This document shows positions 15,162 through 26,006 of a stretch of DNA of 64,000 nt, piece after piece. Made by a program: the position numbers and the translations under genes. Source of the DNA: Myxococcota bacterium (GTDB lineage Bacteria > Myxococcota > B64-G9); NCBI GenBank assembly GCA_022710975.1, contig JAKLGA010000006.1:62001-126000 (forward strand), in the 5' to 3' direction. The number at the start of each line of letters is the position of its first letter. Position 1 is the stretch's first letter. The notes under the pieces are model-generated. The model searched no databases, had not been told where the DNA came from, and worked only from the letters and a program-made list of their open reading frames with translations.

Positions 15162-18100
15162 ATGGGCGAAAACCGCTACCGCATCCTGGCCGTGGACGAC
15201 GAGGAGGACGGGCTCGACGTGCTCCAGCGCGTGCTGGAGACCGAGTACGAGGTGCTGTCCGCCCGGAGCGGGGCCGAGGCCCTGGCGCTGCTGCGCCAGC
15301 ACCACGTGGACCTGCTGATCACCGACCAGCGCATGCCCCAGATGACCGGCATCCAGCTCATCGAGGAGGCCCGGAAGCTCCAGCCGGACATGGTGCGCAT
15401 CATCCTGACCGGCTACACCGAGCCGGCCGACCTCATCGACGCCATCAACCGCGGCGAGGTGTACCGCTACCTGACCAAGCCCTGGGACATCCAGGACCTG
15501 CTGCTCACCATCCGCCACGGGCTGGAGAGCTACCAGCTCCGGCGGGACAAGGAGCGCCTGACCGCCGACCTCGAGCTCAGGCTCAACGCCATGAGCCTGT
15601 TCCTCGACCTCAGCCGCGACGCCGCCAAGGCCGGCACCCACCAGGAGCTGGTCGAGGCGGTCATGCGCTACCTGCCCTCGGTGGTGGACTTCGACCTGGC
15701 CGCCGCGCTGGTCGAGCAGGACGCCGGCCGGCGCTCGCTGCTGCACCTGCACTGCCGGCGGCCGCTCCACCAAGAGGTGCTGCAGGCCGCCCGGGTCGAG
15801 GTGCTGGCCGCCTACAACGCGCTCGGCGGCAACGCGCTCGACGAGAAGGGCCTGGTGCTGAAGATCACCGGCGACACGCGCGCCCCGGAGGGCGGTGCGG
15901 AGGAGTTCGGCTCCACGGTCCAGGTGGTGCTGCGAGACGAGCGCGGGCCGGTGGGGCTCATCCGGCTGAGCGCCGCGCCGGCGCACGTTTTCCGCGACGA
16001 CACCCGGCAGCTCCTGGACGTGCTGGCCAACCACACCGCAGCCATCGTGCGCAGCCTGCGCGAGCAGCTGCGCGGGGAGCAGCACCGCCTGGAGCTCATG
16101 GTCCACAGCCTGGCGGACGGCGTCATCATGGTGGACGAGCGCGATCGGGTGTTCGTGATCAACCCGGCCGCCCGGCGGCTGCTGCACCTGTCGCCCGACG
16201 CGCCCGTGGACACGCGCTACCTCAAGGACACGCTGGGCTTCTACCCGTTCGACCTGGTGCGCGGCTGGGCCGCGCGCGAGCCCTCGGTGGTCAAGGAGGA
16301 GATCCAGGTCTTCGACCGCGCGCTGCACTCGATCGTCTCCCCGGTGCTGCTCGACGACCGGCTGGTGGGGGTCGCGGTCGTGCTGCGCGACATGAGCGAG
16401 GAGAAGGCCCTCGAGGACCGCAAGGAGGAGTTCGTCTCCATCGTCAGCCACGAGCTGCGCACGCCGCTCACCAGTATCGGCGGCGCGCTCGACCTGCTGC
16501 TGCACCGCTACGCCGGCGAGATCAACCCCAAGCAGGAGCGCTACATCAGCCTGGCCAAGGGCAGCTGCGACAAGCTCAACACCATCATCGACGATCTCAT
16601 CGATCTGAACCGCTACGCCAAGGGCAAGCTGGAGATGCAGCCCGGCCGGGTGCTGCTCGGCCAGCTCGTCCAGGAGGCCTGCGACAACTACCAGGCCGCG
16701 GCCGTCGAGCGGGAGGTGCGCCTCGTGGTGGAGGGGGGCGCCGAGCCGCTGTGGACCTGGGCGGATCGCAACCGCCTGCACCAGGTGCTCAACAACCTGC
16801 TCTCCAACGCGCTGAAGTTCACCAAGCCCGGCGGCCGCATCTGCGCGCGCGTGTTCCGCTCGCCGGCCCTGCCGGGCTTCGCGGCCGTGGGGGTGTCGAA
16901 CGACGGCGACGAGATCGCCGAGCAGGATCAGGAGCGCATCTTCGAGAAGTTCGAGCAGGCCCGGCACTCGCGCCAGAGCGGGGTGAGCGGCTCGGGCCTG
17001 GGGCTCAGCATCTCCAAGGGCATCGTCGAGGCGCACGGGGGGCGCATCTGGGTGGAGAGCGGCCGCGGGCAGGGCACGCAGTTCCTGTTCACCCTGCCGC
17101 TCCTCTCGGTCCAGGCGGGCGTGGCCGAGGCGCCCCCGCTGGAGCCGCCGCTCGCGGCCGTGGAGGCGGTGCGCTACAAGGTCCCGCCGCGCCTGCTGGT
17201 CGTGGACGACGACGAGACCACCACCTTCGTGATCAAGGGCGTGCTCATGGCGCGCGGGTACAGCGTGCTGGTGGCCCACGACCACCGCGACGCCCTGCGG
17301 CTGGCCCGCGAGCGCCACCCCGATCTCGTCATCATGGACATCCGCATGCCGCAGCTCGACGGGCTGCAGATCACCGACATCCTGCACCACGACCCCGAGA
17401 CCCGGGAGATCCCCGTGCTGGTGCTGAGCGTCCTGTCCTCGGAGGAGGAGGCCTACCGCGTGGGCGCCTCGGCCTTCCTGAGGAAGCCGGTCGAGCTCGA
17501 GCAGCTGGACGAGACCGTCAACCGGCTGCTGGAGCAGCGCAACCTCGTCCGCCGCCGTTACAAGGTCATGGTGGTGGACGACGATCCCGCCATCCGCGCC
17601 GTCTCCAAGGAGCTGCTGGAGGGCCAGGGCTACGCGGTGCTGGAGGCCGAGAGCGGGACCCAGGCCCTGGAGCTCCTGACCCGCCACCCGGTGGACATCG
17701 TGCTGCTCGACGTGATGCTGCCCGACTACGACGGCTTCCAGATCACCGAGCGCATCCGCGCCCAGCGCAACCTGGCCGATCTGCCCATCATCTTCGTGTC
17801 CGCGCGGGGGCAGACCGCCGACAAGGTGCGCGGGCTGCGCGCGGGCGGCGACGACTACGTGGTGAAGCCGTTCGACGCGCTGGAGCTCGGCGCCCGGGTC
17901 GAGTCGGTGCTGCAGCGCAAGGAGCGCGAGCAGGACTCGAGCCCGACCACCAAGCTGCCCGGGAGCGTGGCCATCGACCGCGAGATCCACAAGCTGCTGG
18001 GGGCTGGCCAGCCCTTCAGCCTGTGCTACCTCGACCTCGACAACCTGAAGGCCTTCAACGACTACTACGGCTACGCCAAGGCGGACGGGGTCATCCACCA

Positions 18101-18520
18101 GACCGGCGATCTCATCCGCAAGGCGGTTGAGCAGCACGGGCAGGCCCAGGACTTCGTAGGGCACGTGGCCGGCGACGACTTCGTGCTGATCACCCACCCG
18201 GAGCGGCTGGCCGCCATCGCCGGGGAGGTCATCCAGACCTTCGACCGCCTGATCCCGCTCTACTACCACCCGGACGATCAGGCCCGGGGGTACATCGAGA
18301 CCGAGGACCGCTTCGGGGTGATGCGGCGGTTCCCCATCATGAGCATCTCGCTGGCGGCCGTGCACGTGCGACCCGGCGGCGCCCGCAACCACGCCCAGAT
18401 CGCCGCGCGGGCCGCCGAGCTCAAGCGCAAGGCCAAGGCGATGCCAGGCAGCGTGCTGGTGGAGGGCCAGGTCGAGCGGGAGGAACCAGCGGGCACCCCG
18501 GGGTGTCCCGCGGCCGAGAC

Positions 18521-18524
<4 letters not shown>
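15162..18524 (+). CDS. Hybrid histidine kinase with three receivers and degenerate GGDEF
   Basis: A 1120-residue cytosolic signalling protein without membrane spans. Order of domains: receiver 1 (DD at 12-13, phospho-acceptor D55); a GAF-like region (about 150-300); PAS (about 308-410); HisKA with H430 in VSHELRTPLTS; HATPase (N box LNNLLSNALKFT, then GSGLGLSISKGIV); receiver 2 (D726); receiver 3 (D850); and a C-terminal diguanylate-cyclase-like domain (YLDLDNLKAFNDYYGY) whose active-site motif is AGDDF (1003-1007) instead of GGDEF. That motif predicts weak or no c-di-GMP synthesis; the domain may instead sense a nucleotide. The start is supported by GGGAGA at 15147-15152. The final TGA overlaps the next ATG (ATGA), so the two kinases are translationally coupled and probably act in one pathway. 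Confidence 0.9.
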
Positions 18525-20375
<1,851 letters not shown>

Positions 20376-20383
<8 letters not shown>

Positions 20384-21374
20384 GCGCATCCTCTTCATCG
20401 TGGCGGTGGGCGCCCTGCTCTTGCTGGTGCCGCTGGTGTACTACCTGCTGTTCGAGCGCTCGCTGAGCGTGACCGACCCCGGCCAGGGCCCGGCGCCACC
20501 GCCTCCGGTCGCGCCCCAGGCGGTCGACGCGGGTGAGCTCGCGCCGCCGCTGGCGGCCCCGGTGGTGCTCAGCGTGCTCGAGCTCCGCGGCCAGGTCGAG
20601 GTGAACCGCGAGGGCGGCGCCTGGACGGCCGCGGAGGAGGGCCTGATCCTGTCGAGCCAGGATCGGGTGCGCACCGGCCCGGAGTCGAGCGCCCTGCTGT
20701 CGATGCCCGGCATCTTCGCGGTGCGCCTGGACTCCGAGAGCGAGTTCAAGATCCGCTCGCTGGCCGAGGACACCATGCGCTTCCTGCTCGAGCAGGGCAT
20801 GCTGTCGGCCGAGGTGCGGGAGGATCCCGACCTGCTGTTCGAGGTGGCGGCCGCCACCGCCACGGTCCGCACCCACGGCGCCGACTTCCGCATGCACGTG
20901 AGCCGCGCCGGGGTGGTGGCCGTGGGCGCCTCCGCCGGCCAGGTGGAGCTCGAGTCCAGCGGCAAGGTGGTCCAGGTCCGGGCGGGCTACCTGACGCGCG
21001 CGGAGCGCGACCGGCCCCCGCTGGATCCCATCCCGATCCCCGCGGCGCTGTTCCTCAAGGTCCGCTGGCCGGCGCGCTCGGAGCTGGGCAAGCGGGAGGT
21101 CGCCATCTCCGGAGCCACCGAGCCGGGCGCGCGGGTGCTGGTGGACGGTGCCATCGTAGAGGTCGACTCCAGCGGCAGGTTCCGCAAGGTGGTCGGCCTC
21201 AAGGAGGGCGCCAACCGCGTCCTGGTCCGCTCCCAGGACGTGGGCGGCAACCAGGTGGACAGCCAGTCCCCGCCGCTGCACGTGGACACCCGTCCGGACA
21301 GCTTCGAGATCAAGACCTCTCCGGACATGTGGAAGAAGGACAAGCAAGGCAAGGGGGACAAGGGGGGCGGGTAG
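20376..21374 (+). CDS. FecR-domain membrane protein with Ig-like domain
   Basis: A 332-residue protein whose ATG at 20376 overlaps the kinase stop by 8 nt. One N-terminal TM anchor (residues 4-22, ILFIVAVGALLLLVPLVYYL), a Pro-rich spacer, then a FecR-type beta domain (about 62-205; LELRGQVEVNREGG, RTGPESSALLSMPG, AAATATVRTHGADFRMHV). A glucodextranase-B/Ig-like domain follows (about 230-310; ISGATEPGARVLVDGAIVEV), then a Lys/Gly-rich tail. FecR domains in non-TonB contexts usually act as extracytoplasmic ligand- or glycan-binding modules. Coupling to the sensor kinase suggests a role in the same envelope-signalling pathway. It does not look like an anti-sigma factor, as no sigma gene is adjacent. 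Confidence 0.82.
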
Positions 21375-21378
21375 GGGC

Positions 21379-21407
21379 TTGACGAGCGCGCCCGTTGCCC
21401 GTACACT
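21379..21407 (+). promoter_or_regulatory. Sigma-70 promoter ahead of the riboswitch
   Basis: TTGACG (21379-21384), 17-nt spacer, TACACT (21402-21407). The predicted transcription start near 21414 lies just before the structured leader, so it would be transcribed in full. Confidence 0.8.
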
Positions 21408-21430
21408 GGAATCAGAAAAGTTGCGGAGTG

Positions 21431-21528
21431 TTGCCATCCGAAAAGGCAATCCGGGCGAAGGCCCGGTGCGCAAAGCTCCTGACCCCGCGGAAACGAGTGC
21501 GGGGGAGATGGGCTGCCGAAGATGGCGA
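21431..21528 (+). ncRNA. GEMM-I-like riboswitch (cyclic dinucleotide sensor)
   Basis: A 98-nt leader element with the GEMM-I (c-di-GMP-I) layout. P1: TTGCCATC (21431-21438) pairs along its full length with GATGGCGA (21521-21528), including one G-U. Then AAAAGGCAAT (21441-21450); P2: CCGGGC (21451-21456) with GCCCGG (21461-21466) around a GAAG loop; then the signature CGCAAAGC (21469-21476); P3: CCCCGC (21483-21488) with GCGGGG (21499-21504); and a 3' GGGCTGCCGAA (21510-21520) whose TGCC can pair with GGCA (21445-21448). GEMM-I RNAs bind c-di-GMP, and some deltaproteobacterial variants prefer cGAMP. The loop GAAG rather than GAAA is a deviation. It lies between a good promoter and a secreted beta-propeller gene and is followed by a possible terminator. 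Confidence 0.8.
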
Positions 21529-21548
21529 GAAGAGAAAGAAGTCTTGCG

Positions 21549-21582
21549 CGCGGCCGAACCCTCTCGGGGGGCGGCCGCGTTT
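21549..21582 (+). terminator. Possible expression-platform hairpin of the riboswitch
   Basis: CGCGGCCG (21549-21556) pairs with CGGCCGCG (21572-21579), an 8-bp GC-rich stem with a 15-nt loop, followed by TTT then a short interrupted T-rich run. It lies 20 nt after the aptamer and about 50 nt before the start codon, which suits conditional termination, though the T-tract is short. Confidence 0.5.
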
Positions 21583-21632
21583 CGCGTTTCCGGGGTGTCG
21601 CAGGTGGCAGAGTTGCGGGAAGGAGAGCGGAC

Positions 21633-23099
21633 ATGACTCGAAGCGCACGCGTGGCGGTGGTGCTCTCGGCTCTGGTTCTGCTCTTGCCGGGGCTGGCCTC
21701 CGAGGCGATGGCCTATCGCTTCGAGGGCGTGGAGAGCCAGCTCACGACCGATCTGGCGGATCAGTTCGATCCGTCCATCTCGGGCGCCTTCACCGTGTAC
21801 ACCGATCGGCGCAACCCGGACGCCGACATCTACCTGTTCGACATCGAGGCGGGCATCGAGACCCAGGTCACCTCGGGCGGCGGCGATCAGATGCTCAACG
21901 ACGTGTCCGGCTCGCGGGTGGTGTACACGGACTTCGGCGCCGGCAACGCCGACGTGTTCCTGTACGACGCGGCCACCGGCGTGACCACCCGGCTGACCGA
22001 GGACCCGGCCAACCAGCGGCGCCCGGCCATCTCCGGTGACCGGGTGGTGTACGAGGACGACCGCAACGGCGACCTGGACATCTACCTCTACGACCTGGCT
22101 GCGGGCGTGGAGCAGCGCCTGACCGACGATCCCGCCATCCAGCGCAAGCCCTCCATCTCGGGCGACAGGGTGGTCTGGGAGGATCACCGCGCCGGCAACG
22201 CGGACATCTACCTCCACGATCTCGCGACCGGACTCACCACCCCGCTGGTGGCCGACCCGGCCGACGACCTGGAGCCGGACCTCGACGGCGACATCCTGGC
22301 CTTCACCTCGAACCGCTCGAGCGTGGGCGACGTCTTCGCGCTCCACCTGCCGACGGGCACGCTGCGGCAGATCACCAGCGGCGACAGCTACGAGCGCAAC
22401 CCCTCCGTCTCGGGCGGCTACGTGGCCTACGAGAGCTACCAGGACGGGGACGCGGACATCTGGCTCTACAGCCTGGTGCTGGACACGGCCGAGCAGGTGA
22501 CGATCGATCCGGCCGAGCAGTACCTGCACGATCTGTCGGGCAACCGCATCGTGTACACCGACAGCCGCAACGGCAACCTGGACATCTACCTGTTCGAGTT
22601 CGTGTTCGACGACCCGGCGCCCGGCGGCGAGGGCTGCGGCGATCCAAAGGCCCGGCTGCTGTTCGGCCCCAAGGTGTACACCCGGGGCCACGGCGCGCCG
22701 CGCTGGGTGCTGGATGGCTTCGCCAGCCACGAGCTCGAGGGCCAGACGGCCTTCGTGTGCATCCAGAACGGCGACCTCGACGGCGACCAGCGGGTGACCT
22801 CGGCCCTGGTGTCGCTGAACGACGTGCTGGTGGCCGGCCCCGGGGACTTCGGCCAGCAGGTCGAGGCGCTCGAGCTGCCCGTCGACCTGGCGTGCCTCAA
22901 CGCCCTCGGGGTCCAGCTGCGGGGCGAGCCCGGCGCCACGTTCACCCTGAGGGTGGTGGCGCCGCTGCCCGAGGACGCGGTCATCATCACCTGCGCGACC
23001 GCCGATCCCTCCCGGGGTGGCGCGGGCACGGCGCTGGCCTTCTTCGGCCTGCTGGGCCTGCCCGTGGGCCTGGCGCTGGCGCTGCGCCGCCGTCGCTGA
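21633..23099 (+). CDS. Exported TolB-like beta-propeller protein with C-terminal anchor
   Basis: A 488-residue secreted protein. ATG 21633 follows AAGGAG at 21620-21625 and starts a signal peptide (MTRSARVAVVLSALVLLLPG, cut near AMA). About seven propeller blades follow, each with a motif such as GDRVVWEDHRAGNADIYLHD or SGNRIVYTDSRNGNLDIYLF (residues about 30-330). A second beta region containing two Cys follows. The C-terminus has a sorting-type tail: Gly-rich GGAGTALAFFGLLGLPVGLA, then an Arg cluster (RRRR). Propellers of this type bind proteins or glycans at the cell surface. The upstream GEMM-like riboswitch suggests expression is set by a cyclic dinucleotide, as is common for surface proteins. 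Confidence 0.85.
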   Translation: MTRSARVAVVLSALVLLLPGLASEAMAYRFEGVESQLTTDLADQFDPSISGAFTVYTDRRNPDADIYLFDIEAGIETQVTSGGGDQMLNDVSGSRVVYTDFGAGNADVFLYDAATGVTTRLTEDPANQRRPAISGDRVVYEDDRNGDLDIYLYDLAAGVEQRLTDDPAIQRKPSISGDRVVWEDHRAGNADIYLHDLATGLTTPLVADPADDLEPDLDGDILAFTSNRSSVGDVFALHLPTGTLRQITSGDSYERNPSVSGGYVAYESYQDGDADIWLYSLVLDTAEQVTIDPAEQYLHDLSGNRIVYTDSRNGNLDIYLFEFVFDDPAPGGEGCGDPKARLLFGPKVYTRGHGAPRWVLDGFASHELEGQTAFVCIQNGDLDGDQRVTSALVSLNDVLVAGPGDFGQQVEALELPVDLACLNALGVQLRGEPGATFTLRVVAPLPEDAVIITCATADPSRGGAGTALAFFGLLGLPVGLALALRRRR

Positions 23100-23116
23100 C
23101 CCGGGCCCGAGCGCTC

Positions 23117-23145
23117 TTGACCCGAGGACCCTGGCGGGTTAGCAT
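23117..23145 (+). promoter_or_regulatory. Sigma-70-type promoter
   Basis: TTGACC (23117-23122), 17-nt spacer, TAGCAT (23140-23145), 18 nt after the propeller stop and about 44 nt before the next start. Confidence 0.65.
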
Positions 23146-23188
23146 CCTGGCGACTCCGTTCGCGATTTTGCCGTGCCGGAGGGCCTGG

Positions 23189-23392
23189 ATGAACCTGACC
23201 GGCGATCCGCAGGGGCTCGAGGAGCTCCGCAAGATCAAGGAAGAGCGCAAGGATTTCCTGCGCTTCCTGATCACCGAGGCGAAGACCTCCTTCTCGCGGA
23301 GCGCCACCTTCAAGGGCTCTGACGGCCGGACCTGGAAACTCACGTTCGATGGCCAGAAGGACGAGCTCCACGTGTCGCCAGACGGCGGCTGA
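23189..23392 (+). CDS. Small conserved-looking protein, unknown (67 aa)
   Basis: A 67-residue protein beginning MNLTGDPQGLEELRKIKEER. It has a charged N-terminal helix (about residues 8-32) and a C-terminal beta-hairpin-like part (RTWKLTFDGQKDELHV). It is acidic/basic mixed with no signal peptide, TM or Cys. No family is recognised. A convincing promoter directly upstream and a zinc-ribbon gene 35 nt downstream support it as real and as first gene of the following operon. There is no strong Shine-Dalgarno; GGAGGGCC at 23178-23185 is the nearest match. Confidence 0.6.
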   Translation: MNLTGDPQGLEELRKIKEERKDFLRFLITEAKTSFSRSATFKGSDGRTWKLTFDGQKDELHVSPDGG

Positions 23393-23427
23393 GCCGCACA
23401 CCGGCCATCCACTACCCGGGAGACGCC

Positions 23428-23901
23428 ATGCCTTTCTGCCCTGAGTGCCGCGCCGAGTACCGTTCCGGTTTCACCCGCTGCTCCTCCTGCGACGTCGACC
23501 TGGTCGAGAGCTTGCCCGAGCTCGCGCCCATGACCGAGGTGGAGATGCGCAAGGCCCTCGAGGGCAAGGAGCTGGTGGCCATCACCTCCGGCTACCTCGA
23601 CGCCGTGCTCGAGACCCGCGACCACCTGGCCGCGAAGCGCATCCTGAGCGTGGTCGAGGAGGCCGAGGCTGCGCCGCCCCAGCCCGGGTTGCCCAAGCGG
23701 GTCAAGCTGATGGTGGCCAAGGAGAGCCTGGAGGCTGCCGCGGCCTGCCTCGGCGAGTCCTTCCGCGCCATGGTCGCCCAGGAGGGCCTGCAGGCGAACG
23801 CCGAGATCGCCTTCGAGCGCTGTCCGGCCTGCAACAGCCCGGTGCCGCCGGACGCGGAGGAATGCCCGGAATGCGGGCTGGTCGTCGGCAAGGGGGGTTG
23901 A
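23428..23901 (+). CDS. Zinc-ribbon protein with DUF2007-like core
   Basis: A 157-residue cytosolic protein with treble-clef-like zinc ribbons at both ends: CPECRAEYRSGFTRCSSCD (residues 4-22, CxxC...CxxC) and CPACN...CPECG near the C-terminus. The centre (about 48-125; ELVAITSGYLDAVLETRDHL, then KRVKLMVAKESLEAAAACLG) resembles the signal-transducing DUF2007-type fold used to sense or bind small ligands. Function is unknown. The stop overlaps a TTG start of the next gene (TTGA), so the genes are translationally coupled even though the next product is exported. Confidence 0.8.
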   Translation: MPFCPECRAEYRSGFTRCSSCDVDLVESLPELAPMTEVEMRKALEGKELVAITSGYLDAVLETRDHLAAKRILSVVEEAEAAPPQPGLPKRVKLMVAKESLEAAAACLGESFRAMVAQEGLQANAEIAFERCPACNSPVPPDAEECPECGLVVGKGG

Positions 23902-26006
23902 TCCGCACCCTCGCCGCGGCCTGTCTGCTCTCGCTCGCCACGCCCGCTCTCGGGGCCGGGGAGGGCGCCGGCTGGCAGGCGCTGCCGCTCCTGGGCTGCC
24001 TGCCAGCGGACGGAGGGCCCCCGCTCGAGCTGTTCGTGTGGGGGGCCGGGCTGGACGGCAGGGCCGCGGGGCTCGAGGCCAGCTGTGAGGTCGGGCGGGT
24101 CGAGGGGCTCCGGCCCGCGGGCCGCGATCTGCTGGCCCTGACCTACGCCCCCGCGATCGCGGAGCGGGCCGGGGCGGCCCGCGACAGCTGCCGCCTCGGG
24201 CGCCGGGGCGGCGCTCCGGGCGAGGGCTTGACCTTCCAGCTCCCGCTGTGCCTCCACCCCGCGGGCCGGATCACGCTGCGCGCCGAGCCGGACCACCTGC
24301 TCGCGGGCGTGGGCCAGAAGGCCCTGCTCGACATCACGGCCGTGGACGTCGAGGGCAGGCCCTGGCCGGGGCAACCCCTGGAGGTGACCGTCAACATCGG
24401 CCACGCCTCCGAGGTCCAGGAGGTGGAGCCGGGCCGCTACCGGGCCGAGTACCTCCCGCCCGACGATCCCTTCCCCCAGGTGGCGGTGATCATGGTGGCC
24501 AACCCGCGGGGCGCGAGCGCGGGCCGGGTGGCCGTGGGGCGGGCGGTGCTGCCCATCACGGCGCGGATCGAGCTGCCGGGGCGTACGGAGGCCGGGACGC
24601 GCATGGAGATGAGCGTGGCCGGGCGCGCCTTCGGCCCGGTGGTGGCGGACCGCGCGGGCGCCTTCCGGCTGCCCATCCTGGTCCCGCCCGGGTTCGGCAC
24701 GGGCCAGGCGACCTCGACGGATCGCGCGGGCAACCGCCGCCAGCGGGTGGTGGATCTTTTCCTGCCGGAGGTCAACCAGCTCGGGCTGTGGGCCCACCCC
24801 CGCAGGCTGCCGGCGGACGGCCGGTCGCGCGCCAACCTGCTCATCACCACGGTCGATCGGTATGGCAACCCCGCCGATCTGGGCGGGGCGGAGCTGCGCG
24901 CCCGGCGGGGGACGGTGTCCGCCCCCCGCCGGCTGGACAAGGGCCTGCTGGCCGCCAGCTACACGGCGCCCGAGGAGTCCGGCGCCGGCGAGGCCGACCT
25001 GGTCGAGGTGCGCTTCCCGGGCGGGAAACAGCGCAGCGCCGTGGAGATCGCCCTGCTGCCGGGCCCGGCGGCCCGGCTGGCGCTCCAGGCTCCCATGAAC
25101 CTGCCGGCCGACGGGTCGAGCCCGGCCGAGGTGCGGCTGCAGGTGACCGACGCGCGCGGCCACCCGGTGGCCGGCAAGTCGGTGCACTTCGAGGTCAGCG
25201 AGGGAGCCATCGAGCCGATCCGGGAGGAGTCGCCGGGCCTGCACCTCGCGCGCCTGATCCCTCCCTCCGGGCCGGCCCGCTGGCAGCTCCAGGTGCGGGT
25301 CGAAGTGCGCGACGCCCAGGGCCGTGTCCCCGCGCGCATCCTGGCGGGCGCGCCGGGCTGGACGCGGGCCGGGGCCGGGCCCGGCGGGTGGCTGGCGGTG
25401 GCGGTGGTGGACGCCGCCGGCCTGCCGGTGCCCGCGGTCGAGCTGGTGATGCGGGCCGGCCCCCTGGGTGAGGGCCGCGCGACAACCGACGAACTCGGCT
25501 GGGCCCGGTTCCACCTGGCTGGGGCCCCGCCTGCCAGCCCCGCGGCGCTCGATCTGGCCACCCGCGATGGCCAGCTCGGCGCCCGGGTGATCCTGCTCGG
25601 CGCGCCGGACGGTTCGGGCCGGCTGCTGGCCCCGGGCCAGGCCGAGGCCCTGCCCATGTCGGCGGCGCTGCACGCGGAGACCGAGGTCCAGCTCTACCCG
25701 CCGTGCCCGCTCCGCCTGTCGCTCGCGACGGCGGCGGGCGCGGGGCCTGGCGAGCTCGTCCTGCGCGTCTCGGCCAGCGACGCCGCGGGCACCCCGGTGC
25801 GGGTCGAGGCGCTGCGGCTGACGGCCTCGGAGGGAGAGCTCAGCGCGCCCGAGGAGCGCGGCCCGGGGCGCTACGAGGCCCGCTGGCGCGGCCGGGGCGG
25901 GGCCTCCTCGCCGCTGCTGCTGTCCGCCACCGATCTCGCGTCCGGGGTGGGGGCGTCGCTGGAGGTGCGCGTTCGGCCGGACGGCCCGGCCGGGGTGGGC
26001 CCGTGA
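23898..26006 (+). CDS. Exported protein with invasin/Big-1-like Ig domains
   Basis: A 702-residue protein read from TTG 23898, which overlaps the preceding stop and lies just after AAGGGGGG. That start yields a proper signal peptide (IRTLAAACLLSLATPALGAG), whereas ATG codons downstream would lose it. The mature part consists of Ig-like beta sandwiches; two show the Big-1/invasin pattern: RLPADGRSRANLLITTVDRY (residues about 305-400) and MNLPADGSSPAEVRLQVTDA (about 400-490). Others are seen at VLLDITAVDVEGRPWPGQPL-like and VAVVDAAGLPVPAVEL-type stretches. Such proteins are typically surface or periplasmic scaffolds. Its end overlaps the start of the SdrD-B/outer-membrane gene (GTGA), so the two may work as a pair. 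Confidence 0.78.
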   Translation: MIRTLAAACLLSLATPALGAGEGAGWQALPLLGCLPADGGPPLELFVWGAGLDGRAAGLEASCEVGRVEGLRPAGRDLLALTYAPAIAERAGAARDSCRLGRRGGAPGEGLTFQLPLCLHPAGRITLRAEPDHLLAGVGQKALLDITAVDVEGRPWPGQPLEVTVNIGHASEVQEVEPGRYRAEYLPPDDPFPQVAVIMVANPRGASAGRVAVGRAVLPITARIELPGRTEAGTRMEMSVAGRAFGPVVADRAGAFRLPILVPPGFGTGQATSTDRAGNRRQRVVDLFLPEVNQLGLWAHPRRLPADGRSRANLLITTVDRYGNPADLGGAELRARRGTVSAPRRLDKGLLAASYTAPEESGAGEADLVEVRFPGGKQRSAVEIALLPGPAARLALQAPMNLPADGSSPAEVRLQVTDARGHPVAGKSVHFEVSEGAIEPIREESPGLHLARLIPPSGPARWQLQVRVEVRDAQGRVPARILAGAPGWTRAGAGPGGWLAVAVVDAAGLPVPAVELVMRAGPLGEGRATTDELGWARFHLAGAPPASPAALDLATRDGQLGARVILLGAPDGSGRLLAPGQAEALPMSAALHAETEVQLYPPCPLRLSLATAAGAGPGELVLRVSASDAAGTPVRVEALRLTASEGELSAPEERGPGRYEARWRGRGGASSPLLLSATDLASGVGASLEVRVRPDGPAGVGP

